Shown: positions 22,136-34,690, counted from the first letter of the stretch. The stretch: DNA of 64,000 nucleotides from Adiantum capillus-veneris (GCA_014529385.2 CM043953.1:76218872-76282871), one strand, 5' to 3'. Program-made: numbers and translations. Notes: generated by a model from the sequence alone, not told the origin.

Positions 22136-25100
22136 TCCTAGAGAGCAAGTCGAGGAGGAAGATTCGAAGGTCACGCAGGAATTGTCCCCTTAGGAGGGCT
22201 GAAATAGCGGTAGTGGGAATACCCTCTTGCAAGGAACACAAGCTCGGGGCCGACCTTCATAGAATTTCCGGCAGCTTGGCTCAGTAGGCGCACGCTATGA
22301 CGGTAGAGGTTTCTCGACACATGGGCAAACGCCCTTGTGCTCTGCAGACAATTCCATCGTCGTCTCTTTCCCCTGTGCTGCAGACCCTCCATGGCGTTTC
22401 TTTACTTACACATGGTGGGCGCCTTAAGGGTTCCCTAAGGTCACCATAGGGACCTTGTCCCACAGAAAATCCCTCGGATGTAGACATTACCTTGGGCTGC
22501 ATGCAAGGTCGTAAGAGCATAACCACATAAAGGTTTCCATGTTATGTTTGCATGTCAATTCGGTATCGAGGTTCAAGGAAATGCGAATGCATTATCTCAA
22601 ATAAAGCATGCACATGCCTCACACATGGGCTCGGCATCACAAAGATGGAGAATTATTGGCGGCGAACCCTCGTAAGATGCACATTGTTGCACGGTAGAAT
22701 GGATTAGGCAAGCTGCACAAGGTGCAAGGGCGACATGAAGAGAGAAGCAAGGCTCCAAACCAATGAGACGTCAAATTGCCAGGTACGAGGTTGGAAATAT
22801 TAACGGTTGCAATCCAAGTACGCTTTATTTGCATGATTGCACTAGATATGGATTTTTTGAAATTATGTGCTTTCAATATGGCGTCTAATCGATGAGGTGG
22901 TAGGATCGACGTGGTCATGTTTCTTCAAATTCTATTTTGACTTGAACATGAACACACAGTCATATATGGGTATGTTGGCAATACATCATTCATTAGATTG
23001 GAGCAGTCTCCGTATGCCCAAGGTACATTGGTTATGGAAGCACATACATGCAAGGCCTGTGCCTTATAGAGAATAGGAATTCGGCAAGGCCGAAGAGTGA
23101 TGAACTATCATTCGTACTGTGAGGGAGCAAGGCTCTGTAAAGGGTGCTCAGGTGGAAAGCTTGTGTAGCCAACATCATTGGGTTGGGCTACACAGCCAGG
23201 GTTTATTCCACCCTTCAGCGTAAAAGCAATTCAAGCATGGCCCATGATTTGTAAGGTTACGGTATTCGGCAAGTCCGAGCGGTAAGTATAAACCAATTTG
23301 TGTCTCATGTCCAATGTTACTTTTTAACTTTCCTTGTTGTGCTATCTCGACGTAGAGGAAAGCAAGATGTTTTGGAGCACAGCTCCATGCATTGGATGCA
23401 TACTCATTTCCAAGCCATTGCAGCTTGCTAGGGAGTAGGAAATATAGGTACATGAAGCATCGTGGATAAAACATTTCCATCCATAGCTAGGAGCTGACTG
23501 CAATATCAACCACCATATGAATTTTCACAATGCCAACTTGTCAAGCAAAGGTTGCTTTGAACAAGCAGTATTGGACAACTGCCGACATTTGATAGCTCAG
23601 TTGTAGATGATATCTTTCTCACTATTGGGCACTGTTATGATTCTTAATCAGTAGCAAAATTGGACAAGGCCATTTCCTTATGACATTTTGACAAGGTCAA
23701 TCTTTTTTTGCTCGGACATATGTGTGTCACCAAGAGCATCTGTTAGCTATGAGCACTCAGGTTACATTCTTGTCTCATCCATTTGATGAACTTATGTGAA
23801 GCAAGACTTCAATTTATACATCTTGCATTGAAGCTGGCCACATTTGGCATATGCTATGAGCATACAAGGCATAGCCAATATGTTTGCAAGTTATTTCTTA
23901 ATGCAGGTTATTTCATCACGTACCAAACAGGTGTATAGGATATACGAGGGCGTCTGTACAGATATGGCTATGAGCCGTTTTGGAGGACATCTCCAGGCAA
24001 TTGGTTATAGTAGGATGACCAGGTTAGACCAAATTCAGTTTTGTTTATTTTTACACATTTCATTTGGAAAATATTGTCGTTGTGTAAAGCAAAGTGCTTT
24101 GACAATTTCGCATGAAGCAAGGCTTCTCACGCGTGCCACACTACTGCCTATTGATTTGGTATCAAGGGCATTGGCACGCCAGTTTGGGGAACTGTTATGA
24201 TTAGAAATTTGTTCCCCTTTTCTATGTGGTGACATCACGTTATGATGCATCACTACCAATGCAGACTGTGCAAGGCACTTACGGCTTCGGCTCTCACGCT
24301 TGAGGCCATCATAGTAGCCAAGGGCTTACAATTTTGCATGCACGGCATGTTGGTCAAGTGGATTCAACTCCACTGCCTCATAAATTACGCTTTCGCTATA
24401 ACACCAGACACTCTGTCAAGGACGAGGAAACTTCTGGATTCTTTCAACATGCTTTCTAGGTTTCAACATGCTTTTTGGTTGTTGTCAACACACAAAAACA
24501 CTACAAGGAATCCAAATCTAAGACTTAAGACTTCATTCACAGGCAACGAGCCATTGTTAAGTCATTTTTGTACAGTCACGATCCCCTACACGATAGTGAG
24601 GCAATATGTGACTTGTGTTACCTCTCTCGATGCGAGTGTTATCCAGTCAGATTGTTGCAGGCTTATAGGATAAGCTGCACGCTACGCATAAGATGCACAC
24701 AAGCATGGGGCGCAATACATACAAGGCAGTAAGTTAAGGAAAGTTCCTCAGGGCAGCATGCTCTCTATCTCTCTCTCTCTCTCTCTCTTATTTCTCTCAA
24801 AGAATAAAGCACCCTTTCTCAGAAGCTGTTGCTAAATGTTTTGCTAGTGAGTCCTCCTGAGCCAAGGTGCTCTAACTCTTAGCTAGAAATTGGGCAATAT
24901 GCCATCCACATTAGTCTTCATTGGTTTGACGATTGAACACTAATTGCCATGAGGGCTATGAGCCCCACACGTTGGCTAAGCGCCATTGTTTAATCTTGGG
25001 TAAGACCCAATTGTTGGTATTCCTTGGATGATTGTTCTCAAGATCGAACAGCTCTACCCAGTGGAGTACACGTTGACATTAATTGACAAGCAAGAGTCTT

Positions 25101-27346
25101 GTCATTACAGATGTTTAGTATGTCATTTTGCACTACATGTTTTCCGTGCAACGCTCGAGTTGAGTTTTTGATAACCTTAAACTCCCATCAACTGATCTCT
25201 ACCACGGAGTATAGATGCAGCAATAGGTTGAGACAGCATGGTTGTCCATAAGAGCTAAGCATTTCACTTGTGTGGATCTCCGGCTCCCGCTATAGCACTA
25301 CAGATTGCCTATGGACATACTGTTTTGGGGTAAGACCCGGCGGGTGATTGCTACATCTCCCCATAGGCATTGAGGATCATAGTTTGATCTATCCCAGTTC
25401 TACTTTCAAGGAAAGAAGCCAGTAATCTACCATGGGGTAGCGTACAACTTCAACTTTTTAAGCTGATTCCAATCATTCTGTACATGGTTAACTATGTTGG
25501 TTACCGTTACCTGCTAGTTGAGCAGTTTCTACAAAGGGTCTTACCAAGGGATTCACTACATAGATTCTACCCAATGGGTTTGGATTGCGAAGGCAACACC
25601 CAAGGTTTCTAGTACAATTTTGATTATTTTTTTCACACATGGAAGACGTACTCCTGTGCATTTGAACATGGGTAACTGAACTTTCGGTTCAAAATCCCTA
25701 GGGCCATGCCAAGGGCATGTCGAAACAAGTATTTTGGGCCGTAGTGTCCAACGTACATTATGCTATTATAAATCCACTTGTAGGATTCAATTTGGCACAT
25801 GTTGTCACATGGGATACAACATGGTCTAGGGACTCAAGGAGTTCGGTTTAGCCAGTGTGGAGCAATGAATGAGGGTCCCTCTCACTCTTGTCACAGAGTG
25901 TTTAGAGTTACCTCCACACACAAGTACATCTTGTACTTGAAGGATGTTCTTTTACAGACATATTTAGTTGAGACATATTCCACATGTGGCGAATATGAGT
26001 CTCTGGGACTGACACTAATGTTCCCTATTTCAAGTATGTGTCATGACAAAGTCCCTAGGTGCTGGTCACATCTGTTTTCTAGATCATTTTTAGCACGACA
26101 TATCAGGAACAATTTCAGTGGCCAAAAATTGTCGGATACATAGAATGACTTGTTCAGCTACAAGTACTGCTAAACAACATTACAGATGGTTGTTTATACA
26201 TATACCAAGGCTATAAGTTGTTAATGAAAAAGTTTCATTTTCTATACCTAGAAGTGATCAATGTTTCACCTTGTACTGTGATTCACACGTTTCAGCAAGG
26301 CTTGCAAAAGATTGCAACTAAAACTATTTAGTTTCTTTTCAGAACTATTTACATTCCTTTTTAATGTGTGCTAGGCGCATCACATTTGCCCTAAGTATTG
26401 GCAAGGATCACCATGGATATACATGTGTGGATCTATTTCTTGCTACATGCATGCACACTAGGTGTTATGGGCCCTAATGTTTAGCAAAGGCTGATTTGGA
26501 ATGGCATGCATATTACTCAAGTTGCTGCTTATGAAGCATTTTTTCACTCTATGTGCAGTAGCTCTATGAGATTACTTTTGGGTCTACTAATCCCCAATAG
26601 ATTGGGTGTTTGTGGATTTCTCAAGTTAACCACAATGGTTATTCCAGACATTGTTGATTCCTCAACAATGTTACACAATATTGTAATTCCCATTTACGAG
26701 TCACTTGGGACGACTGTCTGTACACCGTGAGGGAATACACCTCAGTACTGTCAATTATCCAAGGGGATAGGTAGATTACAAAGTTTAATCTAGTGCTGAA
26801 GGATATGCAAAGTGCGTACGTTAGCACCAAGCGATCCAACTAGCAAGAATTTATTGCTCTACTTAGAGTTTGCTTACTAGAAGTTAAAGCATGTTTGCGA
26901 CTAGGTGTAGTCTCTTCATGTATAACTCAGGTTCTCAACCTTGAACACTCGTTAGGGTGGGGTTGTTTACTGATGATGAAAATTGGGAACAAGTCAAGGA
27001 CTTAAACTTGGCTGATGAGTTATGTCAGCAAGTTACTTTCATGGAAAGTGACAAGAGGTACTCTTTTTGGTACACATGTGTTGTGATAAACTCGTTTACC
27101 ATGCTCATGAGCGTTCTAAATGGAGTCTACACACTATGTTTGGATAGGAACCGGTACCATCAGATGGTTACAAATGAACAACAATGTAGAAAATCAAGAT
27201 GTTACTTTTGGTTTCATTGAACCTCCTACTAAACCGGGTTCCGCTGCTCAAATGAACCGTTGGATCCACGAGGGATGTTACGGTAGAAAACATTAGTGTT
27301 CTTATGAAGATACAATCACTTGTGTTTTATGGATGAAAACGCTTCT

Positions 27347-27361
27347 CCAAGGGGGGAGTAA
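27347..27361 (+). other. Element X polypurine tract
   Basis: CCAAGGGGGGAGTAA lies immediately before the TGTCA of the right LTR. Confidence 0.85.
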
Positions 27362-27517
27362 TGTCAATACAATGGTAGGACCAGTCACGGCCATGGGCTA
27401 GGGCCAAGGGCCAGGACGGACATGTAGTCAAGGGGGTCCCTATATATAGAAGGCCAAGGGCCTATATAGGGCATGGCTGGGTGGTGATGAGCATGTTCCA
27501 GTCCCCTTGCCCTTTCA
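27362..27517 (+). repeat. Element X right (3') LTR
   Basis: 156 bp, the same length and ends as the left LTR, followed by GACCA. The same TATA-like block is present. Confidence 0.9.
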
Positions 27518-28034
27518 GACCACCACTGGAAAGACCCACTCCAAGTCTTCGATGGGGTAAATGTAACCTGCCTGTAGAAAATTCGTTACCTCTTTGAGCA
27601 ATGCCTCTTGCTAAAATACCCCAAGCCTTCTAAGCTCTTGCACTACATGCTTACTTCCTTTTTTGAGTCTTATGTGATGCTGCACCACTATGATGCCTGT
27701 GATCTTGTCATAGCCATCAATAAAAAGTGTTGTGAAGTTACCCAGCATAGAGATGTACTCTTCTCTCTCTTCACCAGCTAACTCACTAGAGAGCATCCAA
27801 TGTAAATTACTTCTATCCACCAAGGGTTGCATACCTGATGGTCCTTCTTGGTTCTTTGGTGGTGGCTTCAGACTGTGTCAATCTCTTTGGATCTCTGAGG
27901 ATGACTCACAGCACTTCGATGCTACTGTCTCTCTCTTCAGTTGTTGTCGTCTCTTGTCCCGAGGTGGTCAGAGAGTCACTGGTGAATTCATCTTCTGATG
28001 CCTCCAAGATCATGTTGTGTTAGCATCCTTCATC
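27518..28034 (-). pseudogene. Element B: reverse transcriptase N-terminal part and PR-RT linker
   Basis: After the GACCA copy, minus-strand coding resumes in the RT frame (EVTNFLQAGYIYPIEDLEW leading into the segment on the other side of X). Upstream comes FTTLFIDGYDKITGIIVVQH, IRLKKGSKHVVQELRRLGV, the usual gypsy lead-in to RT. One stop follows LRRLGVF. The linker further upstream is rich in Lys/Arg/Pro with stops. Two separated halves with an uninterrupted join prove that X inserted into a pre-existing B. Confidence 0.8.
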
Positions 28035-28488
28035 TAGATCATTCTGATACTCCACTCCTGCTTAGCCTCCATAGCCATGAACCATGGTCTTTTGACAATG
28101 ATAGGGTAGCCCTCCCCTTTGTGTGGCATGGCAAAAAAGTCTACCTCCACTTCCATGTTGAATGCCTTCACCTTGACTGCATTCACAATGCCTACACACT
28201 TGACTTTGATGTTATTTTCCATTTTAGCTCGATAGGGTGCCGACCTACTTACTTCTAGGCTTAGATGGTGCATCATTTTCTCACTCATGATGCATATTTT
28301 TGTGCCACCATCTATGTAGATGTTTGAGATGCGTTGCCCTTTGATGTGGGCATCCATGATAGATAGGATGTCATCTAGATTCCTTCCATAGATAGCCCCA
28401 CCTATCTTTTGTCTTGATTTTCTAGTACTTACCATCTTTGTCCATTGTCTCCTCATCCTTGGTGCGAGATAGAGTAATTGGGGCCAGG
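28034..28488 (-). pseudogene. Element B: retropepsin
   Basis: An open stretch of 140 codons contains ISNIYIDGGTKICIMSEKMM and, later, FFAMPHKGEGYPIIVKRPWF. The first gives the active site with D-G-G in place of D-T/S-G. The second fits the ILG-type C-terminal protease motif in degenerate form. It is the same protein as the element A fragment at 1-330. Homology with A stops abruptly at 28,487-28,489 (GGGGCCA shared, then divergent), which I read as the insertion point of element C. Confidence 0.75.
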
Positions 28489-30417
28489 TGCGGGACGGGT
28501 GTCTAACCTTATTGCAGACATAGCGAGAACCACAAATATAATTATCAATCCATGGGACAAATCTGACTCGACTAGTACATAGAGGCTACAAGAGTTTTTA
28601 AATCCCTTGGAAAACAACAGAAAACTCGCATCTAGCTCAAGATACACTCAAATGACAGAAATCACCAAAAGCTAGTCACTCATCGGCAAACAAATTATAA
28701 ATGTTGTGAAGGATTGGGGGGCTAGCCTCTACAACACCTCAAACCAACACCAAGAAAATAGGATGAAGAGTATATCTCTCTCAAGGTAACATGGGCTGAT
28801 CTTCTCTCACAATTTTTGACAGCCTCACTCACACTCAGCCTTGACTAGCTTCGACTAGCTTCCCTCTACACCGCTACAACTCCCACTATACTTGGATGCA
28901 CCAAAGGAAGCAAGGAAACCAAGAAAACCAAAGTAAAAAATTAAATAAAAACAATGGAAATCTCTGCACTTTTTCTCATAAAACCAAGAGCCTCACTTCT
29001 TTTCAAACGCCCTTCCATGTGCTAGTAGAGACTCCATAGGCACTCTCATATATACACATAATTGGACCAAAATCCATCCAAATCAAGCTCACTTTGAAAA
29101 CCCACAAAGTTAAAAAAAAAACTCAAAAAAAGTGATGGAAAAATTGGGAAAAACCTTGCCCTTTTGTGTATGTACAAGCAATGAATTGCAGCGCATAGTC
29201 TACCCTCGACTAGCTGCACCAAAGGGAACCACACATAAAATGGCTGACATACCTCAAACCAAGATGAAGAGAGGTCAATACGCAGAGCTAATCACCCACT
29301 TACATCAGCCCATTGAGGAAATAAACACTCTCAACTCACCACACCAGGCTCTCGCAAGGCAAGAGGGACACCTCTACACCAAAACCCCCACCCTTCACCG
29401 CAGGCTGCAACAACACATAGTTTCTTCTTCACAGCTGAATATACCTCTTCATTTACGCACTCAAGCTGATAAAAGTTCAGTTTTTCTTTAAATTTTTAAA
29501 GCACTTACTCACACTTTGAAGTCTCAACACTTCTATGTACAAAAACAGCAATATGTACCCCGCACAACTGGCCCGCATGCGTAGAGACATCTAGCACACA
29601 CCGCCTTTGTACACTTTGTACAAGCATGATTTATTTACATCTAAGGACCCCAAAAGCATTAAAGAACATATCTCAAAGGCTTTGGGGTGTCCGGCACCAT
29701 TTCGCCAAAACACGTCACACCGTTACAGCATCAAACGACATCCAAACGTCACGAAACTTCTAGGACATGTTTATAAGACCTAAGAACACATGCTTATGGT
29801 TTCAAATCTCACTTTATAGGTGAAGTGAAAAAATTATAATTATTAACAGTAGTGAGTTTTTGACCTAGTCGTTTTCGACCCAGAATGCATTTGAATGCTT
29901 ACCAATGATGCCCCAATACCCCGCCTATACTTAGTTTATGATTTTGAAGCTTTAATTTCTACTTATGATGAAATTAGGTCGTGGGTCGGTGATGCCAAAA
30001 GATATAGATTACCATGAAATGCTTACGTCAATGCGTAGAGCTCTTACCTGCGGTTGCAAATACAACAAACGTTACTACAATGTGACAACCGGGAAGGGTG
30101 TAGGAAGCACGAGAAGGAGAGAAGTGAGCGCCGTTAGCTCACGTTGTGTTTCTATTATCCAAAATTTATAAAATACTTACAAAAATTGGCTTTTATACCT
30201 TAGCCAAGGTTTTTGTGGTCAAAACTGATAATCTAGGAGCTCTAACTAAAGATAGGTTGATACAATTTGGAAGCTTGTAGCCCTGGCTCATCAGTTACAT
30301 TGTTTATCTGGAAAGTAGGAGTTACAACATTCCCGATTTATCAAAATAATAAGTGTTTTTACAATAAAAGCTCTGAAAAATGTTATCTGAGTTATCTGAG
30401 TTAGTTTGTTGCTAACA
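28489..30417 (-). repeat. Element C 3' LTR (inferred)
   Basis: Boundaries are inferred. The right edge is set by TGTTAGCAAC on the minus strand directly after a strong purine tract. The left edge is where element B protease homology stops, leaving TG...CA ends and CCAGG as the candidate target duplication. Size is about 1.93 kb. There are no coding domains; short ORFs in this block are not protein-like. The other LTR and second CCAGG would lie beyond the window. Confidence 0.55.
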
Positions 30418-30430
30418 TTCCCCCCTTCCT
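30418..30430 (-). other. Element C polypurine tract
   Basis: The minus strand reads GGAAGGGGGGAA directly before TGTTAGC. It lies about 25 bases after the stop of the last C coding segment. Confidence 0.7.
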
Positions 30431-30456
30431 CGACTATGTTGTCCCTTCACACAACT

Positions 30457-31617
30457 TCATGGACTGAAGTAGTCTTCGGGTTGACGGTTGGCGAGGCAGT
30501 CTTTAAGCGCATCTAGTGCTTTCTCATATCTGATTCTTTGTTCTTTGTCACGAACTTGCAAGAACTGCATAGTGACTCTGTTTTTAAGTTCAATGGCTGA
30601 ATAGCCAACAAATGTGGATGTAAGGTAACTTACCACTGGCCCGAATATCTTCATTCACCAAATGAAGAAACTTGTATAGAATGCTTCCTCAAACGCCAAC
30701 ATATTGCTAGAGGCAAAAACATACATCGGGCGTAGAGCCGTAGAGGACTTCTTCTGAAGGTTGTCCACTTAAATCATAACAGAGACCTTTATTGCCTTTG
30801 AGAAAAGATATCCATGGTGCTCCGGCTTGCTCAGGCTCATGAAAAGTTTGAATGCAGGTGAGAATCATTCTGCAAATCTTATAAAGCATGGCACATGAGA
30901 GGTCAGGGAGGCTCTTGAAGAAATTCATGGCGCCCATTAGGGTTTTCACCATGTATTCTTCCGTTGGTGTTCCCTGCTCTGGAGCTGATAGGCGTGGGTA
31001 ATTCATCCATGGAGGCCTCTTATTTTTTAGTGCTTCATATGCCTGCCATGTCCTTATCCTTGGTACAGGACAGAATGTGGGGTCTTTTGGAGGGCTGCAG
31101 GTGCTCTTGTGAACAGAATTAGATATCTTGAATTCTTGTTTAACCAGCTCTCTCTCCACTTGGGGTGGATATCCTCTGAGCCTTCTACCTGCATATCTTT
31201 GTATAGTCTTTCCTTTACCTATAGTAACTCCACTTTGATCAAGGGGTATGGTAGTGATTGTTGATGACATTGAGCATTGATTTAGTTGGGAGTGAGTTGA
31301 GTTACATTTATCGAGTGGAGTACTTTCAACTCCCAATCCATTGCTGCTTTCTATTCAGCATCTGTTTCTTGGGCAGTCTGCTCTTTTAATGCATCTTCCT
31401 TAGTTTTAGAAAGCTGGACCATGGGCACTTGCTTAGCTCTAGTGAGTGGTACGTGAAAGTCCAACTCTGACTCTCCTACTAGCCCTTCTGACAGCTGTGT
31501 TTCCATTTCAATAAATGAAACTGAGGGTATATCAACGGTTGGTTGTTCAGATGTTCCTGCTTCTTCCTTATGTTTTGGTTGTCCCTCTCTCAGCAGCAGC
31601 TGATTGAATCTCTTTAA
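30457..31617 (-). pseudogene. Element C: C-terminal part of post-integrase protein
   Basis: Minus-strand coding-like sequence with several frameshifts. In order: LKRFNQLLLREGQPKHKEEA, an acidic stretch (FIEMETQLSEGLVGESELDF), then KNKRPPWMNYPRLSAPEQGT, KTLMGAMNFFKSLPDLSCAM and LYKICRMILTCIQTFHEPEQ. It ends with VTMQFLQVRDKEQRIRYEKA and a stop at 30,457 just before the purine tract. The reading frame upstream resumes across transposon T when T and one TTAA are removed, so this belongs to one long protein with 32,957-34,016. I do not recognise the family. Confidence 0.5.
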
Positions 31618-32956
31618 CACTAGGTTGGTAACCTAACAGGACATAAAAGTGTCCTTTCAGGGTTTTGAAAAAAACCTCCAAAACCATAGTAGATCCACTC
31701 ATTTTGTAAAATCCTTTCATGAGGTTATAGTTCAAGGCCCACAACACATGGAAAAAATAAAAAACTTGTAAAATTTCTCATCTTTTGCTCACACCAAGCC
31801 TCCAAAGTTGATGGACCAGTACATTTTCATCAAAACAGTCATTTCTTATGTTTTGTTGCATAAAAATAAGATTAGGGATTTTTGTAGGACTTGAGATAAA
31901 TTCCCTAGTTAACTTCAATGGGTTGGTGATCAAAACATAGGATTGCTTCTCACTCACTATTTTTTGTTTTGCCAAAAGAAATAGGTACAAAAAAGTTGAA
32001 TTTTTACCATTCTGCAAACCTATCATCAAAGTTTCTATAGCCACACTCAATACAAATAATATATGCATGTTTTCGTAGTTCCCTATTGTCCTTTAGGTTC
32101 ATAAGGAGCCATGGAGCATGTCAAAAGAATAATACATCTCTTACCAAGGGGAATCTTCGGGACAAAGATGAAGTGCTAAATACAACAAACATGAAAAAAC
32201 TGGGTTCAACATTATGAGTTGTAGAATCCCATAGAAACTATTCAATTTCTAGGCAAATTTGATCCTTATGACTAGTTATGGCTACTACGTACAAAATGCA
32301 TGTAGTTGTCACAAGAAACTAACAATATTGAAAAAGCTATACTTGATATACTAGAATGTTTTGTTTTCTTCTATAATTGAAAAAATCAACCATTGTTGTC
32401 TACTATGCAAAATAGGGTATTAGGTGCCCCAAAACTCAAGGAATATTAGCTTTATGTTACAATATGTGATATAGAAAATCAAAACTGCATTTGGATATCA
32501 TGAAAGCCACCAAAAAAATCATAGAAGAGCTAAAATTGGCTAAAAAACAAGATTTGACAATTTTTATAATTTGGTCATAACTTACAACTTTAACATTTAT
32601 TTCTCCCTAGAAGCATCAGGACATGTTGAGGACTACTAAAGATAGTTCTGTAGCATTATAGACCTCACAAACATGAATTCTAGAGTGGTATAGTTGCAAA
32701 AAGTTGAAAAAAGCCAAAAACAGGACCCGTTTTTTCACACAGTTTAGGTTGTGAAATGTTGTGCAAGGACAAGGTTAAAGATGGAATTGATATTCCAAAA
32801 AAATATCGAGTTTTTTTCAACTCATGAGATAGCTTTCTAGACAGATAGCACCTCAAAATCCATTTTGAAACTCTTGACATAATTCAAGGAAAATGGTCAC
32901 TTAACAGGACATAAAAGTGTCCCAGGACATAAAAGTGTCCCATTACCAACCTAGTG
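31618..32956. mobile_element. Transposon T: 1.34 kb non-autonomous TIR element in C
   Basis: Perfect 14-bp terminal inverted repeats CACTAGGTTGGTAA / TTACCAACCTAGTG are flanked on both sides by TTAA (31,614-31,617 and 32,957-32,960). Subterminal hairpin-like AGGACATAAAAGTGTCC occurs once at the left (31,638-31,654) and twice at the right (32,906-32,922; 32,924-32,940). Removing the element plus one TTAA restores a continuous reading frame in the element C protein. No transposase ORF. Because TTAA is palindromic, the duplication may be TTAA (piggyBac or Kolobok type), or TA with ACACTAGG ends (Tc1/mariner type). The CACTA start and subterminal repeats recall CACTA elements, but those make 3-bp duplications. 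Confidence 0.85.
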
Positions 32957-34016
32957 TTAAGTCGGCTATCTCTTTGATCAATCGCTCTTCTTATTTGACC
33001 CGCATCAATGCAAGGTCTCGTCTTTGTGATTATTCCAGCTTCAGCTCTAACTCTAGGTCCTTTTTCCTCTTTTCTAAAGTCTGGTAGACTTCATCCGTTC
33101 TCTTGATTGAGGCGACAGCAGGGTTTTCTCTTATCTGTCTCAAAAATGCTACTTGATCATTGATTCGTTGCTTGGAGTATTTCAAGGAAGCATTAGCTAC
33201 ATCAAGATGCACTTGGATCTTTTGTACTGACAAAGTAGTGGTGAGAAGTTTATTGGTTACTTCTATTAGTTGTTGATCTTTGCTTTTGCATGCATGAATA
33301 ACTTAGGTAGAAGCTCTCCCAGCTCTTCCATCTCTTTCTACTGCTTCTCTTTGGCAAGTTGGTGTTGTTCTGCTTCATCCTTCAGCTCTTTGATTTGTCT
33401 TTGGAGATCTGAAATAATGTTCATTCATCCAACTCTCCTTGTAGAGCATCAATGACGAGTTCAAGTTCCCTAGCCTTAGCACTGCGGCTAAGTACTATTG
33501 TTCTCATTTTATCTGTCATTAGCTACATCTACTTGGCATATTCATTGACTTGCGTGATGACTTTGTCATTTGTTTCCCATTCAATAGGCTCTACTTGGGG
33601 CTGTCTAGAGGTTTCAGCCATTTTTGTTTGTGGTTATTTAGGTGGTACTGTGGTTTCTGCTTGTGCTTGTGGCCGGGGTTCTACTTCTCCTTCTTGAGGC
33701 ATTGCGGTTGCCTCGACCGATTCTGCTGCTTGAGGCTTTGTGGATGCCTCGGCTGTTTCTAGTTGGGTTGTTGTAGAAGGTCGTGCCTCAGTTTGTTTTG
33801 TTTCTTTTGGTTGTTCAAAACTTGCTTCTGCATGTTTCTTCTCTTTTCCCTTGGCTTCCTCGCCCTCTTTGGGTGAAGTGGGTTTTGGAGACACATCCCC
33901 ATAGTCGTGATGTGACTCACCTTGTTCAGTAGCCTCTGCTTGTCTTTGTTGATCGGTTGCTTCTTCCTTTGCTTTCCTTTCAGCTTCCTTCAGCTTCAAG
34001 ACTGTTGCTGCCACCT
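32957..34016 (-). pseudogene. Element C: coiled-coil and low-complexity part of post-integrase protein
   Basis: Minus frames give DEIKKVAATVLKLKEAERKA, then a Pro/Glu/Thr/Ala-rich stretch (PKEGEEAKGKEKKHAEASFE, STTTQLETAEASTKPQAAES), ending in VEPIEWETNDKVITQVNEYA. Heptad-rich coiled-coil sequence follows (QVAFLRQIRENPAVASIKRT, VYQTLEKRKKDLELELKLE). Several stops and single-base shifts are present. It is hydrophilic with no membrane segment. The role is unknown; coiled coils in retroelement proteins usually mediate assembly, which is inference only. Confidence 0.5.
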
Positions 34017-34109
34017 TTTTTTATCTCATCCAAAGGCAAGTGGAAGAACCAGCTTGCCTCTACCATCAACACTTTCACTTCTTATCAAAGACATCGCCAC
34101 GGTACACCA

Positions 34110-34690
34110 CCCCAAACCATGCGGTTGCGACCACCTTCACACAAGTATTAAAGTTGACAACCAGGCAGGCAATTGATCATGCACCATATGTGCTGACAAC
34201 ACTGACAGGCACAAAGAAAGAAGGTAAAATCACATATCTAGGTGCTCCTGAAGTACTGACAAGAATAGCATATCATGCTATTGGAATGGCCGATAATTTT
34301 TTGCCAACCCCAGATCAGAACACCTCGATTGTGTCTACTCAACCTTCTCAAGAACCACACGTTCAACAAAGAGAGTGTATAAGTCAAACGAAGAATCTGC
34401 AAAAAGCTCCCATGAAGCTCATAGCAGTGAGAGCTTGGACAATGAGGAAAGACCAACAAGAATTGAAGAAATGAAAAAGAAAGCAGTAGCAGCACACCAA
34501 GAGGAACCTCAACAAAAGAAGGCGAGGTTTGAAAGAGAAAAGCAAACTTATGAAGAAGCCGCCAAGCTACAGATGAGGACCATGAAAGATGGAGTCTGAA
34601 ATATATAAGGGGAACCAAAACCAAGAACCCTGCAAGAAAAGGAGCAGAGGATCCCAAGGATTTCCTTGAGCGCATGTATGCGGAAGCAAA
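34110..34690 (+). pseudogene. Possible inverted segment of element C protein
   Basis: Here the plus strand, not the minus, reads as protein: RQAIDHAPYVLTTLTGTKKE, LGAPEVLTRIAYHAIGMADN, then after a shift MKKKAVAAHQEEPQQKKARF and EEAAKLQMRTMKDG, then GAEDPKDFLERMYAEAKSLW. The coiled-coil, Lys/Glu-rich style matches the minus-strand protein on both sides. The simplest reading is a ~0.6 kb inversion inside C. An insertion of other coding DNA is possible. Breakpoints are only approximate. Confidence 0.35.

Larger units (their letters stand above)
21810..27517 (+). mobile_element. Element X: non-coding LTR retrotransposon (LARD-like) inserted in B
   Basis: Complete by structure: 156-bp LTRs at both ends (TGTCA...TTTCA), 5-bp GACCA target duplication, initiator-Met PBS and a purine tract. 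Internal length is about 5.4 kb, but I find no convincing Gag, protease, RT or integrase. The longest ORFs (up to 143 codons, at 24,242-24,673) have no known motifs. A stretch near 25.8-26.1 kb and another near 26.8-26.9 kb vaguely recall decayed copia protease and RNase H, too weak to assert. It must have used proteins of another element. (CT)n lies at 22,050-22,133 just after the PBS, and (CT)n at 24,762-24,790. Confidence 0.9.

Noticed and set aside
25799-27220. Copia protease and RNase H remnants in element X
   Set aside because: Only loose pattern resemblance (THKYILYLKDVLLQ; an EFIALLRV-like stretch); too weak to call, spacing far too short for pol.
28500-30400. Host gene in the 29.1-29.5 kb plus ORF (119 codons)
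   Set aside because: Falls inside the inferred element C LTR, no motif, unstructured composition.
34238-34675. 145-codon minus-strand ORF rich in Leu/Phe
   Set aside because: Complement of the better plus-strand coding segment; hydrophobic composition is the shadow of Lys/Glu codons.
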